Shown: positions 23,571 through 36,355 of the stretch, piece by piece
Layout of the letters: each line of letters opens with the position of its first letter
How positions within the stretch are numbered: position 1 is the stretch's first letter
Assembly: GCF_964204645.1 (NCBI RefSeq)
Contig: NC_134025.1
Coordinates: forward strand, 31,900,001 to 31,964,000
Source of the DNA: Tubulanus polymorphus
Lineage: Eukaryota; Nemertea; Palaeonemertea; Tubulaniformes; Tubulanidae
DNA length: 64,000 bases
Direction of reading: 5' to 3'
Notes under the pieces: model-generated
What the model was told of the DNA's origin: nothing
The model's database searches: none
The model's input: only the letters and a program-made list of their open reading frames with translations
Translations under genes and position numbers: made by a program

Positions 23571-26500
23571 CTATTTATGCTCCTGAAGATGATGGACTCG
23601 ATCTGAAACGTTAGGTTAAGGTAAACTGAACTGATTTCGTGTAGATGGACTGAAAGATACAGATTTTTCTTGCAAAATAGGGTCCTAAAGATGATGAATT
23701 CTATCTTAATTGATGGGTTAGGGTGTACTGAACTGATTTCAAATAGATAGGTTGAAAGAATCAGAATTTTCTGGCTGCTTTTGGTTCTGAAGATGATGGA
23801 TTCAACCTGAAAAGATGTGTTAAGGCGTATTGAACTGATTTCAAATAGATAGGTGGAAAGATTCAGAATCTTCTGGGTACTTATGCTCCTGAAGATGATG
23901 GACTCGATCTGAAATGATAGGTTAAGGCAAACTGAACTGATTTCGAGTAGATGGACTGAAAGATACAGATTTTTCTTGCAAAATAGGGTCCTAAAGATGA
24001 TGAGTTCTATCTTAATTGATGGGTTAGGGTGTACTGAACTGATTTCAAATAGATAGGTTGAAAGAATCAGAATTTTCTGGCTGCTTTTGGTTCTGAAGAT
24101 GATGGATTCAATTTGAAAAGATGTGTTAAGGCGTATTGAACTGATTTCAAATAGATAGGTGGAAAGATTAAGAATTTTCTGGCTATTTATGCTCCTGAGG
24201 ATGATGCACTCGATCTGAAATGATAGGTTAAGGTAGACTGAACTGATTTCGAGTAGATGGACTGAAAGATACAGATTTTTCTTGCAAAATAGGGTCCTAA
24301 AGATGATGAGTTCTATCTTAATTGATGGGTTAGGGTGTACTGAACTGATTTCAAATAGATAGGTTGAAAGAATCAGAATTTTCTGGCTGCTTTTGGTTCT
24401 GAAGATGATGGATTCAATCTGAAAAGATGTGTTAAGGCGTATTGAACTGATTTCAAATAGATAGGTGGAAAGATTAAGAATTTTCTGGCTATTTATGCTC
24501 CTGAAGATGATGGACTCGATCTGAAATGATAGGTTAAGGTAAACTGAACTGATTTCGAGAAGATGGACTGAAAGATACAGATTTTTCTTGCAAAATAGGG
24601 TCCTAAAGATGATGAGTTCTATCTTAATTGATGGGTTAGGGTGTACTGAACTGATTTCAAATAGATAGGTTGAAAGAATCAGAATTTTCTGGCTGCTTTT
24701 GGTTCTGAAGATGATGGATTCAATCTGAAAAGATGTGTTAAGGCGTATTGAACTGATTTCAAATAGATAGGTGGAAAGATTAAGAATTTTCTGGCTATTT
24801 ATGCTCCTGAAGATGATGGACTCGATCTGAAATGATAGGTTAAGGTAAACTGAACTGATTTGGAGAAGATGGACTGAAAGATACAGATTTTTCTTGCAAA
24901 ATAGGGTCCTAAAGATGATGAGTTCTATCTTAATTGATGGGTTAGAGTGTACTGAACTGACTTCAAATAGATAGGTGGAAAGATTAAGAATTTTCTGGCT
25001 ATTTATGCTCCTGAAGATGATGGACTCGATCTGAAATGATAGGTTAAGGTAAACTGAACTGATTTCGAGAAGATGGATTGAAAGATACAGATTTTTCTTG
25101 CAAAATAGGGTCCTAAAGATGATGAGTTCTATCTTAATTGATGGGTTAGAGTGTACTGAACTGACTTCAAATAGATAGGTGGAAAGATTAAGAATTTTCT
25201 GGCTATTTATGCTCCTGAAGATGATGGACTCGATCTGAAACGATAGGTTAAGGTAAACTGAACTGATTTCGAGTAGATGGACTGAAAGATACAGATTTTT
25301 CTTGCAAAATAGGGTCCTAAAGATGATGAATTCTATCTTAATTGATGGGTTAGGGTGTACTGAACTGATTTCAAATACATAGGTTGAAAGAATCAGAATT
25401 TTCTGGCTGCTTTTGGTTCTGAAGATGATGGATTCAATCTGAAAAGATGTGTTAAGGCGTATTGAACTGATTTCAAATAGATAGGTGGAATGATTCAGAA
25501 TTTTCTGGGTACTTATCCTCCTGAAGATGATGGACTCGATCTGAAATGATAGGGTAAGGTAAACTGAACTGATTTCGAGTAGATGGACTGAAAGATACAG
25601 ATTTTTCTTGCAAAATAGGGTCCTAGAGATGATGAATTCTATCTTAATTGATGGGTTAGGATGTACTGAACTGATTTCAAATAGATAGGTTGAAAGAATC
25701 AGAATTTTCTGGCTGCCTTTGGTTCTGAAGATGATGGACTCAATCTGAAAAGATGGGCTAAGGCGTATTGAACTGATTTCAAATAGATAGGTGGAAAGAT
25801 TAAGAATTTTCTGGCTTTTTATGCTCCTGATGATGATGGACTCGATCTGAAATGATAGGTTAAGGTAAACTGAACTGATTTCGAGTAGATGGACTGAAAG
25901 ATACAGATTTTTCTTGCAAAAAAGGGTCCTAAAGATGATGAATTCTATCTTAATTGATGGGTTAGGGTGAACTGAACTGATTTCAAATAGATAGGTGGAA
26001 AGAATCAGAATTTTCTGGCTGCCTTTGGTTCTGAAGATGATGGACTCAATCTGAAAAGATGGGCTAAGGCGTATGGAACTGATTTCAAATAGATAGGTGG
26101 AAAGATTAAGAATTTTCTGGCTATTTATGCTCCTGAAGATGATGGACTCGATCTGAAATGATAGGTTAAGGTAAACTGAACTGATTTCGAGTAGATGGAC
26201 TGAAAGATACAGATTTTTCTTGCAAAATAGGGTCCTAAAGATGATGAATTCTATCTTAATTGTTGGGTTAGGGTGTACTGAACTGATGTTCAATAGATTG
26301 GTTGAAAGATTCAGAATTTTCTGACTACTTATACTTCTGAAGTTGATTGATTCAATCTGAAAAGATGGGTTAAGGCGTATTGAACTGATTTCAAATAGAT
26401 GGGTGGAAAGATTAAGAATTTTCTGGCTATTTATGCTCCTGAAGATGATGGACTCCATCTGAAATGATAGGTTAAGGTAAACTGAACTGATTCCGAGTAG

Positions 26501-27025
26501 ATGGGATGTAAGATACAGATTTTTGTTGCAAATTAGGGTCCTAAAGATGATGAATTCTATCTTAATTAATGGGTTAGGGTGTAATGAACTGATGTCAAAT
26601 AGATAGGTTGAAAGAATCAGAATTTTCTGGCTGCTTTTGGTTCTGAAGATGATGGATTCAATCTGAAAAGATGGGTTTAGGCGAATTGAACTGATTTCAA
26701 ATAGATAGGTGGAAAGATTCAGAATTTTCTGGCTATTTATGCTCCTGAAGATGATGGACTCGATCTGAAACGATAGGTTAAGGTAAACTGAACTGATTTC
26801 GAGTAGATGGACTGAAAGATACAGATTTTTCTTGCAAAATAGGGTCCTAAAGATGATGAATTCTATCTTAATTGATGGGTTAGGGTGTACTGAACTGATT
26901 TCAAATAGATAGGTTGAAAGAATCCGAATTTTCTGGCTGCTTTTGGTTCTGAAGATGATGGATTCAATCTGAAAAGATGTGTTAAGGCGTATTGAACTGA
27001 TTTCAAATAGATAGGTGGAAAGATT

Positions 27026-30000
27026 TAGCATTTTCTGGGTACTGATGCTCCTGAAGATGATGGACTCGATCTGAAATGATAGGTTAAGGTAAACTGAACT
27101 GATTTCGAGTAGATGGACTGAAAGATACATATTTTTCTTGCAAAGTAGGGTCCTTAAGATGATAAGTTCTATCATAATTGATTGGTTAGGGTGTACTGAA
27201 CTGATTTCAAATAGATAAGTGGAAAGATTAAGAATTTTCTGGCTATTTATGCTCCTGAAGATGATGGACTCGATCTGAAACGATAGGTTAAGGTAAACTG
27301 AACTGATTTCGTGTAGATTGACTGAAAGATACAGATTTTTCTTGCAAAATAGGGTCCTAAAGATGATGAATTCTATCTTAATTGATGGGTTAGGGTGTAC
27401 TGAACTGATTTCAAATAGATAGGTTGAAAGAATCAGAATTTTCTGGCTGCTTTTGGTTCTGAAGATGATGGATTCAACCTGAAAAGATGTGTTAAGGCGT
27501 ATTGAACTGATTTCAAATAGATAGGTGGAAAGATTCAGAATCTTCTGGGTACTTATGCTCCTGAAGATGATGGACTCGATCTGAAATGATAGGTTAAGGC
27601 AAACTGAACTGATTTCGAGTAGATGGACTGAAAGATACAGATTTTTCTTGCAAAATAGGGTCCTAAAGATGATGAGTTCTATCTTAATTGATGGGTTAGG
27701 GTGTACTGAACTGATTTCAAATAGATAGGTTGAAAGAATCAGAATTTTCTGGCTGCTTTTGGTTCTGAAGATGATGGATTCGATTTGAAAAGATGTGTTA
27801 AGGCGTATTGAACTGATTTCAAATAGATAGGTGGAAAGATTCAGAATTTTCTGGGTACTTATGCTCCTGAAGATGATGGACTCGATCTGAAATGATAGGT
27901 TAAGGTAAACTGAACTGATTTCGAGTAGATGGACTGAAAGATACAGATCTTTCTTGCAAAATAGGGTCCTAAAGATGATGAATTCTATCTTAATTGATGG
28001 GTTAGGGTGAAATGAACTGATTTCAAATAGATAGGTGGAAAGAATCAGAATTTTCTGGCTGCCTTTGGTTCTGAAGATGATGGACTCAATCTGAAAAGAT
28101 GGGCTAAGGCGTATGGAACTGATTTCAAATGGATAGGTGGAAAGATTAAGAATTTTCTGGCTATTTATGCTCCTGAAGATAATGGACTCGATCTGAAATG
28201 ATAGGTTAAGGTAAACTGAACTGATTTCGAGTAGATGGACTGAAAGATACAGATTTTTCTTGCAAAATAGGGTCCTAAAGATGATGAATTCTATCTTAAT
28301 TGTTGGGTTAGGGTGTACTGAATTGATGTTCAATAGATTGGTTGAAAGATTCAGAATTTTCTGACTACTTATACTTCTGAAGTTGATTGAAACAATCTGA
28401 AAAGATGGGTTAAGGCGTATTGAACTGATTTCAAATAGATAGGTGGAAAGATTAAGAATTTTCTGGCTATTTATGCTCCTGAAGATGATGGACTCGATCT
28501 GAAATGATAGGTTAAGGTAAACTGAACTGATTTGGAGAAGATGGACTGAAAGATACAGATTTTTCTTGCAAAATAGGGTCCTAAAGATGATGAGTTCTAT
28601 CTTAATTGATGGGTTAGGGTGTACTGAACTGATTTCAAATAGATAGGTGGAAAGATTAAGAATTTTCTGGCTATTTATGCTCCTGAAGATGATGGACTCG
28701 ATCTGAAACGTTAGGTTAAGGTAAACTGAACTGATTTCGTGTAGATGGACTGAAAGATACAGATTTTTCTTGCAAAATAGGGTCCTAAAGATGATGAATT
28801 CTATCTTAATTGATGGGTTAGGGTGTACTGAACTGATTTCAAATAGATAGGTTGAAAGAATCAGAATTTTCTGGCTGCTTTTGGTTCTGAAGATGATGGA
28901 TTCAACCTGAAAAGATGTGTTAAGGCGTATTGAACTGATTTCAAATAGATAGGTGGAACGATTCAGAATCTTCTGGGTACTTATGCTCCTGAAGATGATG
29001 GACTCGATCTGAAATGATAGGTTAAGGCAAACTGAACTGATTTCGAGTAGATGGACTGAAAGATACAGATTTTTCTTGCAAAATAGGGTCCTAAAGATGA
29101 TGAGTTCTATCTTAATTGATGGGTTAGGGTGTACTGAACTGATTTCAAATAGATAGGTTGAAAGAATCAGAATTTTCTGGCTGCTTTTGGTTCTGAAGAT
29201 GATGGATTCAATTTGAAAAGATGTGTTAAGGCGTATTGAACTGATTTCAAATAGATAGGTGGAAAGATTAAGAATTTTCTGGCTATTTATGCTCCTGAGG
29301 ATGATGCACTCGATCTGAAATGATAGGTTAAGGTAGACTGAACTGATTTCGAGTAGATGGACTGAAAGATACAGATTTTTCTTGCAAAATAGGGTCCTAA
29401 AGATGATGAGTTCTATCTTAATTGATGGGTTAGGGTGTACTGAACTGATTTCAAATAGATAGGTTGAAAGAATCAGAATTTTCTGGCTGCTTTTGGTTCT
29501 GAAGATGATGGATTCAATCTGAAAAGATGTGTTAAGGCGTATTGAACTGATTTCAAATAGATAGGTGGAAAGATTAAGAATTTTCTGGCTATTTATGCTC
29601 CTGAAGATGATGGACTCGATCTGAAATGATAGGTTAAGGTAAACTGAACTGATTTCGAGAAGATGGACTGAAAGATACAGATTTTTCTTGCAAAATAGGG
29701 TCCTAAAGATGATGAGTTCTATCTTAATTGATGGGTTAGGGTGTACTGAACTGATTTCAAATAGATAGGTTGAAAGAATCAGAATTTTCTGGCTGCTTTT
29801 GGTTCTGAAGATGATGGATTCAATCTGAAAAGATGTGTTAAGGCGTATTGAACTGATTTCAAATAGATAGGTGGAAAGATTAAGAATTTTCTGGCTATTT
29901 ATGCTCCTGAAGATGATGGACTCGATCTGAAATGATATGTTAAGGTAAACTGAACTGATTTGGAGAAGATGGACTGAAAGATACAGATTTTTCTTGCAAA

Positions 30001-32125
30001 ATAGGGTCCTAAAGATGATGAGTTCTATCTTAATTGATGGGTTAGAGTGTACTGAACTGACTTCAAATAGATAGGTGGAAAGATTAAGAATTTTCTGGCT
30101 ATTTATGCTCCTGAAGATGATGGACTCGATCTGAAATGATAGGTTAAGGTAAACTGAACTGATTTCGAGAAGATGGACTGAAAGATACAGATTTTTCTTG
30201 CAAAATAGGGTCCTAAAGATGATGAGTTCTATCTTAATTGATGGGTTAGAGTGTACTGAACTGACTTCAAATAGATAGGTGGAAAGATTAAGAATTTTCT
30301 GGCTATTTATGCTCCTGAAGATGATGGACTCGATCTGAAACGATAGGTTAAGGTAAACTGAACTGATTTCGAGTAGATGGACTGAAAGATACAGATTTTT
30401 CTTGCAAAATAGGGTCCTAAAGATGATGAGTTCTATCTTAATTGATGGGTTAGGGTGTACTGAACTGATTTCAAATACATAGGTTGAAAGAATCAGAATT
30501 TTCTGGCTGCTTTTGGTTCTGAAGATGATGGATTCAATCTGAAAAGATGTGTTAAGGCGTATTGAACTGATTTCAAATAGATAGGTGGAATGATTCAGAA
30601 TTTTCTGGGTACTTATCCTCCTGAAGATGATGGACTCGATCTGAAATGATAGGGTAAGGTAAACTGAACTGATTTCGAGTAGATGGACTGAAAGAAACAG
30701 ATTTTTCTTGCAAAATAGGGTCCTAGAGATGATGAATTCTATCTTAGTTGATGGGTTAGGATGTACTGAACTGATTTCAAATAGATAGGTTGAAAGAATC
30801 AGAATTTTCTGGCTGCCTTTGGTTCTGAAGATGATGGACTCAATCTGAAAAGATGGGCTAAGGCGTATTGAACTGATTTCAAATAGATAGGTGGAAAGAT
30901 TAAGAATTTTCTGGCTATTTATGCTCCTGAAGATGATGGACTCGATCTGAAATGATAGGTTAAGGTAAACTGAACTGATTTCGAGTAGATGGACTGAAAG
31001 ATACAAATTTTTCTTGCAAAAAAGGGTCCTAAAGATGATGAATTCTATTTTAATTGATGGGTTAGGGTGAACTGAACTGATTTCAAATAGATAGGTGGAA
31101 AGAATCAGAATTTTCTGGCTGCCTTTGGTTCTGAAGATGATGGACTCAATCTGAAAAGATGGGCTAAGGCGTATGGAACTGATTTCAAATAGATAGGTGG
31201 AAAGATTAAGAATTTTCTGGCTATTTATGCTCCTGAAGATGATGGACTCGATCTGAAATGATAGGTTAAGGTAAACTGAACTGATTTCGAGTAGATGGAC
31301 TGAAAGATACAGATTTTTCTTGCAAAATAGGGTCCTAAAGATGATGAATTCTATCTTAATTGTTGGGTTAGGGTGTACTGAACTGATGTTCAATAGATTG
31401 GTTGAAAGATTCAGAATTTTCTGACTACTTTTACTTCTGAAGTTGATTGATTCAATCTGAAAAGATGGGTTTAGGCGTATTGAACTGATTTCAAATAGAT
31501 GGGTGGAAAGATTAAGAATTTTCTGGCTATTTATGCTCCTGAAGATGATGGACTCCATCTGAAATGATAGGTTAAGGTAAACTGAACTGATTCCGAGTAG
31601 ATGGGATGTAAGATACAGATTTTTGTTGCAAATTAGGGTCCTAAAGATGATGAATTCTATCTTAATTAATGGGTTAGGGTGTAATGAACTGATGTCAAAT
31701 AGATAGGTTGAAAGAATCAGAATTTTCTGGCTGCTTTTGGTTCTGAAGATGATGGATTCAATCTGAAAAGATGGGTTTAGGCGAATTGAACTGATTTCAA
31801 ATAGATAGGTGGAAAGATTCAGAATTTTCTGGCTATTTATGCTCCTGAAGATGATGGACTCGATCTGAAACGATAGGTTAAGGTAAACTGAACTGATTTC
31901 GAGTAGATGGACTGAAAGATACAGATTTTTCTTGCAAAATAGGGTCCTAAAGATGATGAATTCTATCTTAATTGATGGGTTAGGGTGTACTGAACTGATT
32001 TCAAATAGATAGGTTGAAAGAATCAGAATTTTCTGGCTGCTTTTGGTTCTGAAGATGATGGATTCAATCTGAAAAGATGTGTTAAGGCGTATTGAACTGA
32101 TTTCAAATAGATAGGTGGAAAGATT
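27026..32125 (+). repeat. 5.1-6.6-kb higher-order unit, copy 3 (shortened)
   Basis: Markers from copy 2 recur 5,100 bp (50 monomers) downstream, for example gaggatgatgcactcg at 24198 and 29298 and ggaatgattcag at 25487 and 30587. It is 15 monomers shorter than copy 2 and carries private substitutions such as gatatgttaagg near 29935 and agatctttc near 27946. Confidence 0.78.
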
Positions 32126-32743
32126 TAGCATTTTCTGGGTACTGATGCTCCTGAAGATGATGGACTCGATCTGAAATGATAGGTTAAGGTAAACTGAACT
32201 GATTTCGAGTAGATGGACTGAAAGATACATATTTTTCTTGCAAAGTAGGGTCCTAAAGATGATAAGTTCTATCTTAATTGATTGGTTAGGGTGTACTGAA
32301 CTGATTTCAAATAGATAGGTGGAAAGATTAAGAATTTTCTGGCTATTTATGCTCCTGAAGATGATGGACTCGATCTGAAACGATAGGTTAAGGTAAACTG
32401 AACTGATTTCGTGTAGATTGACTGAAAGATACAGATTTTTCTTGCAAAATAGGGTCCTAAAGATGATGAATTCTATCTTAATTGATGGGTTAGGGTGTAC
32501 TGAACTGATTTCAAATAGATAGGTTGAAAGAATCAGAATTTTCTGGCTGCTTTTTGTTCTGAAGATGATGGATTCAACCTGAAAAGATGTGTTAAGGCGT
32601 ATTGAACTGATTTCAAATAGATGGGTGGAAAGATTAAGAATTTTCTGGCTATTTATGCTCCTGAAGATGATGGACTCCATCTGAAATGATAGGTTAAGGT
32701 AAACTGAACTGATTCCGAGTAGATGGGATGTAAGATACAGATT

Positions 32744-32746
32744 TTA
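32744..32746 (-). other. Nonsense codon TAA in the minus open frame (single copy)
   Basis: A t-to-a change on the + strand (gattttagttgc for gatttttgttgc) turns a lysine codon into TAA. I saw it once only; the equivalent site at 43862-43864 is still open. Confidence 0.9.
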
Positions 32747-34249
32747 GTTGCAAATTAGGGTCCTAAAGATGATGAATTCTATCTTAATTAATGGGTTAGG
32801 GTGTAATGAACTGATGTCAAATAGATAGGTTGAAAGAATCAGAATTTTCTGGCTGCTTTTGGTTCTGAAGATGATGGATTCAATCTGAAAAGATGGGTTT
32901 AGGCGAATTGAACTGATTTCAAATAGATAGGTGGAAAGATTCAGAATTTTCTGGCTATTTATGCTCCTGAAGATGATGGACTCGATCTGAAACGATAGGT
33001 TAAGGTAAACTGAACTGATTTCGAGTAGATGGACTGAAAGATACAGATTTTTCTTGCAAAATAGGGTCCTAAAGATGATGAATTCTATCTTAATTGATGG
33101 GTTAGGGTGTACTGAACTGATTTCAAATAGATAGGTTGAAAGAATCAGAATTTTCTGGCTGCTTTTGGTTCTGAAGATGATGGATTCAATCTGAAAAGAT
33201 GTGTTAAGGCGTATTGAACTGATTTCAAATAGATAGGTGGAAAGATTTAGCATTTTCTGGGTACTGATGCTCCTGAAGATGATGGACTCGATCTGAAATG
33301 ATAGGTTAAGGTAAACTGAACTGATTTCGAGTAGATGGACTGAAAGATACATATTTTTCTTGCAAAGTAGGGTCCTAAAGATGATAAGTTCTATCTTAAT
33401 TGATTGGTTAGGGTGTACTGAACTGATTTCAAATAGATAGGTGGAAAGATTAAGAATTTTCTGGCTATTTATGCTCCTGAAGATGATGGACTCGATCTGA
33501 AACGATAGGTTAAGGTAAACTGAACTGATTTCGTGTAGATTGACTGAAAGATACAGATTTTTCTTGCAAAATAGGGTCCTAAAGATGATGAATTCTATCT
33601 TAATTGATGGGTTAGGGTGTACTGAACTGATTTCAAATAGATAGGTTGAAAGAATCAGAATTTTCTGGCTGCTTTTTGTTCTGAAGATGATGGATTCAAC
33701 CTGAAAAGATGTGTTAAGGCGTATTGAACTGATTTCAAATAGATAGGTGGAAAGATTCAGAATTTTCTGGGTACTTATGCTCCTGAAGATGATGGACTCG
33801 ATCTGAAATGATAGGTTAAGGTAAACTGAACTGATTTCGAGTAGATGGACTGAAAGATACAGATTTTTCTTGCAAAATAGGGTCCTAAAGATGATGAATT
33901 CTATCTTAATTGATGGGTTAGGGTGAAATGAACTGATTTCAAATAGATAGGTGGAAAGAATCAGAATTTTCTGGCTGCCTTTGGTTCTGAAGATGATGGA
34001 CTCAATCTGAAAAGATGGGCTAAGGCGTATGGAACTGATTTCAAATAGATAGGTGGAAAGATTAAGAATTTTCTGGCTATTTATGCTCCTGAAGATGATG
34101 GACTCGATCTGAAATGATAGGTTAAGGTAAACTGAACTGATTTCGAGTAGATGGACTGAAAGATACAGATTTTTCTTGCAAAATAGGGTCCTAAAGATGA
34201 TGAATTCTATCTTAATTGTTGGGTTAGGGTGTACTGAACTGATGTTCAA
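32744..34249 (-). other. 501-codon open minus frame; satellite-derived
   Basis: Begins at a TTG (reading NISSVHPNP) in a variant B monomer and stops at the single-copy TAA at 32744. The frame continues open upstream to the TAG at 34415, so the start has no biological boundary. Confidence 0.65.
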
Positions 34250-34414
34250 TAGATTGGTTGAAAGATTCAGAATTTTCTGACTACTTATACTTCTGAAGTT
34301 GATTGAAACAATCTGAAAAGATGGGTTAAGGCGTATTGAACTGATTTCAAATAGATAGGTGGAAAGATTAAGAATTTTCTGGCTATTTATGCTCCTGAAG
34401 ATGATGGACTCGAT

Positions 34415-34417
34415 CTA
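34415..34417 (-). other. Nonsense codon TAG, copy 1 of 5
   Basis: ctg to cta (gatctaaaatg) makes TAG from the CAG codon following NLSF in a C monomer. Identical copies are at 36353, 45533, 47471 and 63992. Confidence 0.9.
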
Positions 34418-36187
34418 AAATGATAGGTTAAGGTAAACTGAACTGATTTGGAGAAGATGGACTGAAAGATACAGATTTTTCTTGCAAAATAGGGTCCTAA
34501 AGATGATGAGTTCTATCTTAATTGATGGGTTAGGGTGTACTGAACTGATTTCAAATAGATAGGTGGAAAGATTAAGAATTTTCTGGCTATTTATGCTCCT
34601 GAAGATGATGGACTCGATCTGAAACGATAGGTTAAGGTAAACTGAACTGATTTCGAGTAGATGGACTGAAAGATACAGATTTTTCTTGCAAAATAGGGTC
34701 CTAAAGATGATGAATTCTATCTTAATTGATGGGTTAGGGTGTACTGAACTGATTTCAAATAGATAGGTTGAAAGAATCAGAATTTTCTGGCTGCTTTTGG
34801 TTCTGAAGATGATGGATTCAATCTGAAAAGATGTGTTAAGGCGTATTGAACTGATTTCAAATAGATAGGTGGAAAGATTTAGCATTTTCTGGGTACTGAT
34901 GCTCCTGAAGATGATGGACTCGATCTGAAATGATAGGTTAAGGTAAACTGAACTGATTTCGAGTAGATGGACTGAAAGATACATATTTTTCTTGCAAAGT
35001 AGGGTCCTAAAGATGATAAGTTCTATCTTAATTGATTGGTTAGGGTGTACTGAACTGATTTCAAATAGATAGGTGGAAAGATTAAGAATTTTCTGGCTAT
35101 TTATGCTCCTGAAGATGATGGACTCGATCTGAAACGATAGGTTAAGGTAAACTGAACTGATTTCGTGTAGATTGACTGAAAGATACAGATTTTTCTTGCA
35201 AAATAGGGTCCTAAAGATGATGAATTCTATCTTAATTGATGGGTTAGGGTGTACTGAACTGATTTCAAATAGATAGGTTGAAAGAATCAGAATTTTCTGG
35301 CTGCTTTTGGTTCTGAAGATGATGGATTCAACCTGAAAAGATGTGTTAAGGCGTATTGAACTGATTTCAAATAGATAGGTGGAAAGATTCAGAATCTTCT
35401 GGGTACTTATGCTCCTGAAGATGATGGACTCGATCTGAAATGATAGGTTAAGGCAAACTGAACTGATTTCGAGTAGATGGACTGAAAGATACAGATTTTT
35501 CTTGCAAAATAGGGTCCTAAAGATGATGAGTTCTATCTTAATTGATGGGTTAGGGTGTACTGAACTGATTTCAAATAGATAGGTTGAAAGAATCAGAATT
35601 TTCTGGCTGCTTTTGGTTCTGAAGATGATGGATTCGATTTGAAAAGATGTGTTAAGGCGTATTGAACTGATTTCAAATAGATAGGTGGAAAGATTCAGAA
35701 TTTTCTGGGTACTTATGCTCCTGAAGATGATGGACTCGATCTGAAATGATAGGTTAAGGTAAACTGAACTGATTTCGAGTAGATGGACTGAAAGATACAG
35801 ATTTTTCTTGCAAAATAGGGTCCTAAAGATGATGAATTCTATCTTAATTGATGGGTTAGGGTGAAATGAACTGATTTCAAATAGATAGGTGGAAAGAATC
35901 AGAATTTTCTGGCTGCCTTTGGTTCTGAAGATGATGGACTCAATCTGAAAAGATGGGCTAAGGCGTATGGAACTGATTTCAAATAGATAGGTGGAAAGAT
36001 TAAGAATTTTCTGGCTATTTATGCTCCTGAAGATGATGGACTCGATCTGAAATGATAGGTTAAGGTAAACTGAACTGATTTCGAGTAGATGGACTGAAAG
36101 ATACAGATTTTTCTTGCAAAATAGGGTCCTAAAGATGATGAATTCTATCTTAATTGTTGGGTTAGGGTGTACTGAACTGATGTTCAA
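34415..36187 (-). other. 590-codon open minus frame; satellite-derived
   Basis: Lies between two copies of the TAG lesion. It has a near-identical twin at 45533-47305; reading both, I see one residue difference (EISS against EIRS). The identity reflects the 11,118-bp duplication. Confidence 0.65.
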
Positions 36188-36352
36188 TAGATTGGTTGAA
36201 AGATTCAGAATTTTCTGACTACTTATACTTCTGAAGTTGATTGAAACAATCTGAAAAGATGGGTTAAGGCGTATTGAACTGATTTCAAATAGATAGGTGG
36301 AAAGATTAAGAATTTTCTGGCTATTTATGCTCCTGAAGATGATGGACTCGAT

Positions 36353-36355
36353 CTA
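36353..36355 (-). other. Nonsense codon TAG, copy 2 of 5
   Basis: Same change as at 34415, 1,938 bp (19 monomers) away. Confidence 0.9.

Larger units (their letters stand above)
20396..27025 (+). repeat. 5.1-6.6-kb higher-order unit, copy 2 (with two internal expansions)
   Basis: Offset from copy 1 grows from 6,120 to 6,426 and then 6,630 bp along the unit, so this copy has gained 306 bp (an extra trimer around 21.9-22.2 kb, where the D monomer appears at both 21735 and 22041) and 204 bp (around 23.29-23.49 kb). Otherwise, lines compared between 14.4-15.8 and 20.5-21.9 kb differ at only isolated bases. Confidence 0.8.
13907..32680 (-). other. 6,257-codon open minus frame, the longest in the window; satellite-derived
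   Basis: About 184 repeats of 34 residues without a stop, from an ATG in a C variant (reading QMES elsewhere) to the frameshift tail at 13907. Conserved positions in the unit are LS at 6-7, EISS at 12-15, N at 19, S at 21, IE at 24-25 and IIFR at 27-30. There is no signal peptide, no non-repeat domain and no unique end. The sequence 5' of the ATG is the same open repeat, so the ATG is not a natural gene start. A translated low-complexity protein is possible but unsupported. Confidence 0.65.

Noticed and set aside
13907-32680. A giant repeat protein gene of about 6,257 residues on the minus strand
   Set aside because: The frame is only the satellite repeat translated. Its start is a chance ATG with the same open sequence upstream, its end is a frameshift tail, there is no unique domain, and equivalent frames elsewhere are broken by copied lesions.
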